Assembly: GCA_005801425.1 (NCBI GenBank) | Contig: SYDY01000033.1 | Span: 1-9,937, forward strand | Origin: Bdellovibrionales bacterium | GTDB lineage: Bacteria; Myxococcota; XYA12-FULL-58-9; SYDY01 | Direction of reading: 5' to 3' | Length of the DNA: 9,937 bases | In this document: piece by piece, positions 1 to 5,815 of the stretch | How the letters are laid out: each line of letters begins with the position of its first letter | Position numbering within the stretch: position 1 is the stretch's first letter | Notes under the pieces: generated by a model | The model's input: the letters and a program-made list of their open reading frames with translations, nothing else | Databases searched by the model: none | What the model was told of the DNA's origin: nothing | Program-made: the position numbers and the translations under genes

Positions 1-12
1 CAAAAACCGCAA

Positions 13-36
13 GGGCGCTTCGCGAAGCGCCCCTAC
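13..36. repeat. GC-rich palindromic repeat (REP-like), possible leftward terminator
   Basis: Positions 13-32 form a perfect 20-base palindrome (GGGCGCTTCG followed by its reverse complement), followed by CTAC at 33-36. Read on the minus strand it starts GTAGGGGCGCT, which is also the start of the palindrome lying inside the formyltransferase gene near 5977-6000, so the two look like members of one dispersed family. It lies about 75 bases beyond the stop of the leftward lipoprotein gene. On the minus strand the stem is followed by TTGCGGTTTTTG, so it could also act as a terminator for that gene. On the plus strand no T-run follows. The palindrome is seen directly; the family membership and the terminator role are inference. 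Confidence 0.6.
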
Positions 37-106
37 ATAAGGAAGCGGGAATGACCACTTCATACAATTAAGATCAAGCAGAAATGGTATCACGCAATAG
101 TATCAC

Positions 107-658
107 TTACGTCGCTGTGGCATTCATCACATCTAAAACTACCTGATCCGCCAAGACATCAAGGGTGTTGTAAATCGTATCCGTGAATTCTCCATCGGAT
201 GCGGCGTGTGACAATTGTCTGTGCTTGGCAACAACATTTTCATTAAAAATCAACGTATCACCCCGCACCAACTCCAATTGCACCTCGATTCTTCCATCGA
301 GATACATGTACTCATCAACATACAATTTCGTGATCTTTCCTCGAAGCGTGTATTTCGGCGATGCATCAGAACATGCATTGCCTCCTGCCTGAACAATCGC
401 ATCACGAACATGCACCTGCACCCATGAAGCCACATCGTCGAACGTGCGAACTTCTCCTGCAGGCATGCCCATCCCGTTGCGATTTCCACCTATTTCCCGG
501 ATCCGTTCACGGCCGTCGCTGAAGGGTTCGACAGACACACAAATCCCTTCTATTTTTTGACCGATCGCATTGGGTGTAAATGGGTGAAGATGCACAATTT
601 TGGGCGCATACACGCATGACGCAAAGAAAACCGCCAACATCAGAGCTGCTTGTTTCAT
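107..658 (-). CDS. putative YajG-like outer-membrane/periplasmic lipoprotein
   Basis: This is a 183-residue protein. The start at 658 is chosen because an AAGGGGG ribosome binding site sits about 7 bases upstream and because the protein then begins with a lipoprotein signal: MKQ, a hydrophobic run, and the lipobox F-A-S-C with the lipidated Cys at residue 15. A longer reading from 751 would bury the signal. The mature part has a pattern seen in small YajG/DUF4410-like lipoproteins: a beta strand with V-PF-D-R near residue 40, an IGGNRNGMG turn near 58, a predicted helix (WVQVHVRDAIVQAGG) near 80, then alternating strands (L-G-I-LYV, Y-YLDGRIEVQLEL) and a C-terminal helix. Two further Cys residues (near 37 and 96) could form a disulphide. 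The partner and role are unknown. It stands alone and divergent from trmFO. Lipoprotein status is fairly safe; the family name is tentative. Confidence 0.7.
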   Translation of the reverse strand: MKQAALMLAVFFASCVYAPKIVHLHPFTPNAIGQKIEGICVSVEPFSDGRERIREIGGNRNGMGMPAGEVRTFDDVASWVQVHVRDAIVQAGGNACSDASPKYTLRGKITKLYVDEYMYLDGRIEVQLELVRGDTLIFNENVVAKHRQLSHAASDGEFTDTIYNTLDVLADQVVLDVMNATAT

Positions 659-757
659 CGAAAATCCCCCTTTTACCCCATGATGTTGCCCAGAGCAGAG
701 GGAATAGCAAACCAGCATTCCCAATTTCCCATGACTCGTGTATGAACCCACCCTTTT
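659..757. promoter_or_regulatory. divergent intergenic region, lipoprotein gene / trmFO
   Basis: This 99-base gap lies between two divergently transcribed genes, so it should hold both promoters. The leftward gene has a clear AAGGGGG ribosome binding site at its end. I see no convincing -35/-10 pair for either direction; TATGAA at 741-746 is a weak -10 candidate about 11 bases before the trmFO start. No operator-like repeat was found. Confidence 0.35.
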
Positions 758-2095
758 ATGACCTCATCCACTGTCACCGTCATAGGCTGCGGCCTCGCAG
801 GATCAGAAGCTGCTTGGCAACTTGCAGAACACGGCATCCACGTTCGTCTTATCGACATGAAGCCCCATGAACGCACACCCGCACAAAAATCAGATGGACC
901 TGCCGAACTTGTGTGTTCCAATTCGCTAAGGTCCAACAATCCCAACAACGCCGTGGGGTTGCTTAAAGAAGAAATGCGCAAACTTCATTCGCTGATCATC
1001 CAAGCGGCAGAAGCATGCAAAGTTCCCGCAGGCGACGCCCTTGCAGTTGATCGTGTGCAATTCAGTGAATATATAGAAGCCAAGTTACGCAATCATCCCA
1101 ACATCCACTGGATCAACGAACGCATTGACTCCATACCAGACCCCATGCATGGCCCCGTGATCATCGCCACAGGACCGCTCACCGCCGATAACCTCGCAGA
1201 AGATCTCCGACGTGTTACTGGAAGCGATTCATTGTATTTTCACGATGCCTTGGCCCCCATCGTGGCGGGTGACAGTCTTGATCGCAGCATTATTTTTGCA
1301 GCGTCCCGCTACGGCAAAGGCGATGGGGATGATTATCTCAACGTCCCTATCGACCAAGCCACCTACGATGCATTCGTGCAAGGACTGATTGATGCCGATC
1401 CATTGCCCGAACATGGTTTTGAAAACATCCCTTACTTTCAAGGCTGCATGCCGCTTGAGGCGGTTGCAAAGCAAGGACCTCTCTCGCTGCGCTACGGTTG
1501 CATGAAACCTGTGGGCCTCGATGATCCACGGACGGGTCGCTATCCCTACGCCGTATTGCAATTGCGTAAAGAAGATATCGGTGGCCAATCGTACAATTTG
1601 GTGGGTTGCCAAACCAAGCTGCGTTACGGCGATCAGACGCGTTTGTTTCGCATGCTCCCTGGATTTGAAAAAGTCGAATTTCTGCGACTTGGGACCATGC
1701 ATCGCAATACCTATGTCAATGCGCCTGTGGTGCTCGGCGATCGCATGCAACTGCATCAAGCCCCCCACGCACGCCTTGCAGGACAAATCACAGGTGTTGA
1801 AGGCTACGTTGAGAGTGCCGCCCATGGTTTACTCACAGCACTTTTTCTTGCATCCGATCTTCAAGACAAACCCATCATGCCACCGCCGCTCACCTGTGCC
1901 CTGGGTGCTCTTTACGGGCATGTACGCGGAAGCATGAAACTCAGCGGAAGACCCCACGAGCCTCAAAACGTGCACTTTGGTCTATTTGCGAGCATTCACG
2001 AACGCGTGCCGAAAAAACAAATGAAAGAAAAACGTGTCGAAATCGCACGCAGTGATTTTGATACATGGCAAATGTCTGCCTTAGGAAAAAAATGA
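758..2095 (+). CDS. trmFO: TrmFO, folate/FAD-dependent tRNA (uracil-54-C5)-methyltransferase
   Basis: The 445-residue protein matches the usual length of TrmFO, which makes 5-methyluridine at position 54 of the tRNA T-loop in the cytoplasm, using methylenetetrahydrofolate as the carbon donor and FADH2/NAD(P)H as reductant. The N-terminus has the FAD-binding motif VIGCGLAGSEAAWQLAEHG (residues 8-26), which is diagnostic for the TrmFO/GidA group. The ELVCSNSLRSN motif carries Cys53, and FQGCMPLE carries Cys231; these match the two functional cysteines known in Bacillus and Thermus TrmFO. YPYAVLQLRKED and the late GxITGVEGYVESAAHGL block are also typical. An in-frame TGA at 743 forces the start at or after 758. 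No good Shine-Dalgarno sequence precedes the ATG, so translation may be leaderless or weak. The stop overlaps the srkA start (ATGA), implying translational coupling. It is the first gene of a probable trmFO-srkA-xerC unit. Identification is firm. Confidence 0.96.
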   Translation: MTSSTVTVIGCGLAGSEAAWQLAEHGIHVRLIDMKPHERTPAQKSDGPAELVCSNSLRSNNPNNAVGLLKEEMRKLHSLIIQAAEACKVPAGDALAVDRVQFSEYIEAKLRNHPNIHWINERIDSIPDPMHGPVIIATGPLTADNLAEDLRRVTGSDSLYFHDALAPIVAGDSLDRSIIFAASRYGKGDGDDYLNVPIDQATYDAFVQGLIDADPLPEHGFENIPYFQGCMPLEAVAKQGPLSLRYGCMKPVGLDDPRTGRYPYAVLQLRKEDIGGQSYNLVGCQTKLRYGDQTRLFRMLPGFEKVEFLRLGTMHRNTYVNAPVVLGDRMQLHQAPHARLAGQITGVEGYVESAAHGLLTALFLASDLQDKPIMPPPLTCALGALYGHVRGSMKLSGRPHEPQNVHFGLFASIHERVPKKQMKEKRVEIARSDFDTWQMSALGKK

Positions 2096-3060
2096 ACGCA
2101 CAAAATTTCTATTCTCTGACCCCAGAAATCGTATTGTCCGCCGTTGAAATGGGCGGCCACCGCACCACAGGCCTTTGCTACGCGCTGAACAGTCTTGAAA
2201 ACCGTGTCTATGATGTTGAACTTGAAGATCGCTCCAGGGTCATCGTCAAATTTTACAGGCCAGGCCGTTGGTCCCGTGAAACCATTTTAGATGAACATCA
2301 TTTTCTTCATGCATGTGTTGCCCACGATATCCCTGTTTGTGCGCCGATGAATTTTGCCGATGGCACTACACTCAAGGAAACCGACGAAGGCATCTTTGCC
2401 GCGCTCTTTCCTCGGGTGGGCGGACGCGCCCCTGATGAACTTTTTCCAGACGATCTTGAACAGCTTGGACGTTATATCGCGCGTATTCACCGCGTCGGCG
2501 AGGTCGAAGGCCTTAAGCATAGGCCTACGCTGTCACCTGCCACCTATGGGACGGGATGTTTAAATACGATTTTAAGCCTTGCGGGCATGTCGCCAGGGGT
2601 TGGAGCCCGTTATCGCGACGCCGCATTGCAGCTTATTGCCATCGCTGAACGCATGTTTGCCGATCATGCCATGATCCCCATCCATGCCGATTTGCACCGA
2701 GGTAATTTATTGCGACAAAGCAATGGCGCATGGATGGTACTCGATTTTGATGACATGGCATTCGGCCCTGCCGTGCAGGATTTTTGGCTGCTCTTGCCTG
2801 GCCGTGCCCAAGAATGTCCCCAAGAATTGGAAGCATTAACCAAGGGATACGAGCAATTTCGTGACTTGGATTCAGGAAGTTATCGCTTGATCGAAGTCTT
2901 GCGTGGACTGCGCTATATTCGGTACGCCGCATGGATCACCGAGCGCCGGGACGACCCTGCTTTTGCACGTGCATTTCCGCAATATGGGACTGACAGCTAC
3001 TGGGAAATGCAGATGTCAGACCTCTATGAACAGTTGCGTGCCATCGAAATAATGGATTGA
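2092..3060 (+). CDS. srkA: SrkA/YihE-family stress response Ser/Thr protein kinase
   Basis: This 322-residue protein is close to the length of E. coli SrkA (YihE/RdoA), a cytoplasmic kinase of the APH/choline-kinase fold reported to protect cells during stress and to counter MazF-linked death. Visible features are the N-terminal 'LTPEIVLSAVEMGG' segment, a strand with the likely ATP-binding lysine (VIVKFYRPGRW, near residues 52-62), the catalytic loop HADLHRGN (His198 to Asn205, with Asp200 as the probable base) and the metal-binding DFDD (218-221) followed by 'FGPAVQDFWLLLPG'. The start at 2092 is preferred over an upstream in-frame ATG at 2065, because AGGA sits 6-7 bases before it and its ATG overlaps the trmFO stop as ATGA. 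Translation is probably coupled to trmFO. The family assignment is strong; the physiological role is inferred from the E. coli protein. Confidence 0.92.
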   Translation: MNAQNFYSLTPEIVLSAVEMGGHRTTGLCYALNSLENRVYDVELEDRSRVIVKFYRPGRWSRETILDEHHFLHACVAHDIPVCAPMNFADGTTLKETDEGIFAALFPRVGGRAPDELFPDDLEQLGRYIARIHRVGEVEGLKHRPTLSPATYGTGCLNTILSLAGMSPGVGARYRDAALQLIAIAERMFADHAMIPIHADLHRGNLLRQSNGAWMVLDFDDMAFGPAVQDFWLLLPGRAQECPQELEALTKGYEQFRDLDSGSYRLIEVLRGLRYIRYAAWITERRDDPAFARAFPQYGTDSYWEMQMSDLYEQLRAIEIMD

Positions 3061-3120
3061 TCGACTCATATTTCGCAGCATTTTTGGTCCTCCTCCCAAG
3101 GAAGCGTAGACTGCGAGGTG

Positions 3121-4017
3121 ATGAGTGAGTCATTCAGCGACATTCTCAGCAATTTTGCAGAACATCTGCGCACCGAGCGTCGTTACTCGGAAAACACCAT
3201 TCGTGCGTATTTGGCTGATATACGCGCTGCGGGGCTTGATGCAGACGTGCATCAGATCTCTGATCCCGCACAATGGACCACCGCGTTTTTGTCGGAGCAT
3301 TTGGCGAACTATCGCCGCCCCGATGGCCGCGAGCCCGAAGCCGTGACGCTGAAGCGCAAGCAAAGCTCACTTCGAACGATGTTTCGATGGCTCAAAGAAA
3401 AAAATGCCAACATCGTTGATCCCACCCTCGGGTTGCAGTCGCAAAAAGCACCACGGCCTTTGCCCAAAGCACTCGACGCCGAGGCCATGATTGCACTCAT
3501 GCAACCGCCACGCAGTCACGACATTCGTTCATTGCGCGATCATGCCGCCTTGCTCTTGTTGTACGGACTTGGACTTCGCGTCAGCGAAGCAGCGAGTCTC
3601 AAACGAGGCCAGATGGATATCGATGGTGGAACCATTCGCGTCATGGGCAATGGCAACAAAGAACGCAATGTACCTATTCCACGTGGGTGTATTCCCGGGC
3701 TTTCGGCCTACAGCCGCACGCAGGTGGGCACCCCTGATGATGCCTTTCTGATCGGCCGCGGGGGTCAAGGACTTTCGACGCGTACCCTTGCACGCATTGT
3801 CCATCGTGCTGCCATGAACAACGTGGGTCATCATGTCACACCCCACCAATTGCGCCATTCATTTGCAACGCATTTGCTGGCAAGTGGTGCTACCGTCAAA
3901 CACATTCAATCGCTTCTTGGTCACGAAAGCCTCTCGACGACCCAGCGTTACACCAAAGTCACCATGGAAAACCTCGTCGGTGTGGCCAAGAACCAAGAAA
4001 AGTTCAAAGCGTCTTAA
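3121..4017 (+). CDS. xerC: XerC-type tyrosine recombinase
   Basis: This is a 298-residue tyrosine recombinase, the normal length for XerC/XerD. XerC and XerD resolve chromosome dimers by recombining the dif site before cell division. The N-terminal SAM-like core-binding domain covers about residues 5-105 (for example LRTERRYSENTIRAYLADI). The catalytic domain then shows the full set: Arg153 (LGLRVSEAASL), Lys180 in the beta-hairpin (GNGNKERNVPIP), His242 and Arg245 (PHQLRHSFATHLL), His268 (LLGHESLSTT) and nucleophile Tyr277 (QRYTKV). ATG 3121 is used as the start; GTG at 3118 is an alternative. An AGGA-type site lies about 18 bases upstream, while a better GAGGTG match abuts the start, so initiation is not textbook. 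It lies 60 bases after srkA and two genes after trmFO; trmFO and xerC are neighbours in several phyla, which favours chromosomal XerC over a phage integrase. XerC versus XerD cannot be settled by eye. Confidence 0.9.
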   Translation: MSESFSDILSNFAEHLRTERRYSENTIRAYLADIRAAGLDADVHQISDPAQWTTAFLSEHLANYRRPDGREPEAVTLKRKQSSLRTMFRWLKEKNANIVDPTLGLQSQKAPRPLPKALDAEAMIALMQPPRSHDIRSLRDHAALLLLYGLGLRVSEAASLKRGQMDIDGGTIRVMGNGNKERNVPIPRGCIPGLSAYSRTQVGTPDDAFLIGRGGQGLSTRTLARIVHRAAMNNVGHHVTPHQLRHSFATHLLASGATVKHIQSLLGHESLSTTQRYTKVTMENLVGVAKNQEKFKAS

Positions 4018-4040
4018 GGGCTCGGGCAATAATAACTGTT

Positions 4041-4080
4041 CACGCGAGGGGGAGGTCGGCACAAAGTGCCGGGTGGGGGT
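4041..4080. repeat. small GC-rich palindromic intergenic repeat
   Basis: Between the convergent xerC and beta-barrel genes, positions 4057-4071 form a hairpin with a perfect 6-base stem (CGGCAC / GTGCCG) and an AAA loop, embedded in G-rich flanks (GAGGGGGAGGT before, GGTGGGGGT after). No T-run follows on either strand, so it is not a standard intrinsic terminator, though it may slow transcription between the convergent genes. Hairpins with such G-rich flanks occur as dispersed REP-like repeats in many genomes; that assignment is from memory and only one copy is present here. Confidence 0.5.
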
Positions 4081-4090
4081 CCAAGCTTTA

Positions 4091-5608
4091 CTAAAACCGC
4101 GCCCGCATCATCGCCATAAACCCAAGAATCGAACTCGCGCTTGCGGTACGTGTGGAAATTCCATTTTCATCCTGCGCAAACGTACGGCGGTTTGGATCGA
4201 AAGAATACTGCAACTCTCCTAGCAACGAAACAATGCTCGAGAGATCCCACCGCAGCGTCGCTTTGGCCGAAAAGATCAATTTAACCTTGTCGCCGGGATC
4301 GAGCACATCGGGATCTGCTTCTGAGCGAAACACAAATGTTTGCGCCCCAAGGGATTGTGCACTCGTCGCATCGGCCACACCTGTAATACTCGCAGGACGC
4401 CGCAAACCCAGAATAATACCCGGAAGTAAATGCCAGCTTTCAATGTAATAATCGATATTGGTAAATGCTAAAAGATCAGCATGCACTTGCGATCCAGAAG
4501 AAAAATCAACAAACGATGGGTAGGAAGGTACGTTGTACAACATAAAAGCCAAATCACGATACACAACATAGTTTTGCATCCGCCATTTGCGCCATTTCAA
4601 AATCACGGTGATATCTCCCGCGATACCCATTTGCGTTGATGTACTGCTTGCTGCGTCACCATCTTGCAAACGTTGAAAGACAAAACTTATTTCCGATTTC
4701 GCCGTGAGCGATAGGCCTGGTCCATAGTGAGGAATGGCATAAAATTGCTGCACCGCCAGTGGGTCATTGCGATACAAACGAAAATCGATGGGTGTCCCGA
4801 TGGGATCGCCGATGTGATACGTGAGCTGCATGGTACCGCCGTATCCGTACCATTTCGGCGTATTGTATTTTCCATTCTCGACGATTCTTAATTCGCGCTT
4901 ATCTATGGTGCCACGATCAAAAAGACCACCGCCCGCTTCGATGCGCCAGTTGTCGTGCAGATCGAGCGCTGCCCCGCCCAAAATCCCCCACACGGTGTCC
5001 ATTTCTTTGGTGCCATCTTGCATGTCTACTTGGGCAAAACCTGTTTTGGCACCCAAATAGGCACTTATCCCTTTGCTTTCATATTCCAATCGCAGTCCAG
5101 GAACTGCCTGCGCATTGCGAAAAATACGCGCCCCACCCCACGAAATATCGTAGGAATAACCCAATCGAAAACGATCCGCACTGACAGGAAATGCGGTCAC
5201 GCCCACGCGGTGCCCATTGAAATTTTTTGAAAAACGCACATAGCTTCCGTCGTCGGTGAGGCTAAATTCTTTGGTACGTGCGGTCACTTGCGCACGAACC
5301 ACCATGCCCGCTTCGGTGTCGACCCCCGCAAAAAATCCCGGTTTATTGGCGTACATCACAAGATAGGACAAATTTTCAAAACCGTTATCGCGTCGTTCGT
5401 AATCGTCAAAAAATAGTCGGTTGTTGCCTGATGGAGAAAAATTGGGGATCGAGGGCGATCCCGTCGGACTTTTATCGGGCCCACGCAACACATCGTCATC
5501 CGCAAAAGAAAATGACAAACGGGTATCCATGGCCTCCAAAGCCACCGCCGGCCCTGCACATAACAACACGGCACAACATACCAAGAGTCCGCGCCCTGAA
5601 TGACCCAT
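4091..5608 (-). CDS. outer-membrane beta-barrel protein of unknown function
   Basis: This is a 505-residue protein of no family I can name. The start at 5608 is chosen because it gives a Sec signal peptide (MGHSGRG, a hydrophobic run LLVCCAVLLCAGP, likely cleavage after AVA at residue 23) and has a G-rich ribosome binding stretch (GGGGGGG) about 6 bases upstream; reading further upstream would run into the inverted repeat. The mature part is full of alternating hydrophobic/aromatic strands separated by polar turns (for example RFRLGYSYDISWGGARIF, MQNYVVYRDLAFMLYNV, HADLLAFTNIDYYIESW). It ends in FMAMMRARF with a terminal Phe, the classic C-terminal recognition signal for the Bam outer-membrane assembly machinery. 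The size suggests a barrel of roughly 16-20 strands, such as a porin or transporter. It is transcribed alone, divergent from the formyltransferase gene and convergent with xerC. Localisation is well supported; substrate and role are unknown. Confidence 0.8.
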   Translation of the reverse strand: MGHSGRGLLVCCAVLLCAGPAVALEAMDTRLSFSFADDDVLRGPDKSPTGSPSIPNFSPSGNNRLFFDDYERRDNGFENLSYLVMYANKPGFFAGVDTEAGMVVRAQVTARTKEFSLTDDGSYVRFSKNFNGHRVGVTAFPVSADRFRLGYSYDISWGGARIFRNAQAVPGLRLEYESKGISAYLGAKTGFAQVDMQDGTKEMDTVWGILGGAALDLHDNWRIEAGGGLFDRGTIDKRELRIVENGKYNTPKWYGYGGTMQLTYHIGDPIGTPIDFRLYRNDPLAVQQFYAIPHYGPGLSLTAKSEISFVFQRLQDGDAASSTSTQMGIAGDITVILKWRKWRMQNYVVYRDLAFMLYNVPSYPSFVDFSSGSQVHADLLAFTNIDYYIESWHLLPGIILGLRRPASITGVADATSAQSLGAQTFVFRSEADPDVLDPGDKVKLIFSAKATLRWDLSSIVSLLGELQYSFDPNRRTFAQDENGISTRTASASSILGFMAMMRARF

Positions 5609-5677
5609 GCAATCCCCCCCCACCCGTGTCCCTCGCGCAACATCGCTCAAGGAGGGGCAACGCATCAAGTCAAAAAT

Positions 5678-5814
5678 TGGGGACATTCCAGAATTACGCG
5701 TCAAAAGGCCCTTTTTAGGCACTCTTCTTGCATCAAAACTGCTATGGGATAAATGCTCAAGCAAGAAACGTGCCTAAAAAGGGCCTTTTGACGCGTAATT
5801 CTGGAATGTCCCCA
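5678..5814. repeat. large imperfect inverted repeat, possible non-autonomous mobile element
   Basis: Two 45-base arms, 5678-5722 and 5770-5814, are perfect reverse complements. After two mismatches the pairing continues for seven more bases, giving arms of 54 bases (5678-5731 and 5761-5814) around a 29-base centre. The outer ends read TGGGGACATTCC inward from both sides. Each arm also contains an inner palindrome (AAAAGG-C-CCTTTT). No target-site duplication is obvious in the flanks (AAAT on the left, ATGC on the right). No protein gene fits inside. The form fits a MITE or REP-type hairpin element, perhaps moved by a Y1 (IS200/RAYT-like) transposase encoded elsewhere; that mechanism is inference. 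It fills most of the gap between two divergent genes and ends one base before the formyltransferase ATG. Confidence 0.85.
5732..5760 (-). promoter_or_regulatory. candidate leftward sigma-70-type promoter in the centre of the inverted repeat
   Basis: On the minus strand the 29-base centre of the inverted repeat reads TTGAGC at 5760-5755, a 17-base spacer, then TTTGAT at 5737-5732. Each box matches the sigma-70 consensus at 4 of 6 bases. It would drive the beta-barrel gene starting at 5608, giving a leader that includes the left arm. A rightward start for the formyltransferase gene may also lie here (GGATAAAT at 5747-5754), but it lacks a clear -35 box. This is sequence matching only. Confidence 0.25.
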
Positions 5815-5815
5815 T

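Noticed and set aside
1229-1825. Minus-strand 198-residue open frame inside trmFO
   Set aside because: It lies wholly antisense to a firmly identified gene, has no recognisable domain and no ribosome site; it is a by-product of the trmFO codon pattern.
4057-4071. Intrinsic terminator between xerC and the beta-barrel gene
   Set aside because: The stem is only 6 base pairs and no T-run follows in either direction.
5609-5764. N-terminal extension of the beta-barrel protein through the left arm of the inverted repeat
   Set aside because: It would place 52 non-signal residues ahead of a clear Sec signal peptide, and a G-rich ribosome site precedes the ATG at 5608.
5678-5814. Insertion sequence with its own transposase
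   Set aside because: Only 137 bases long with no coding capacity; at most a non-autonomous element.
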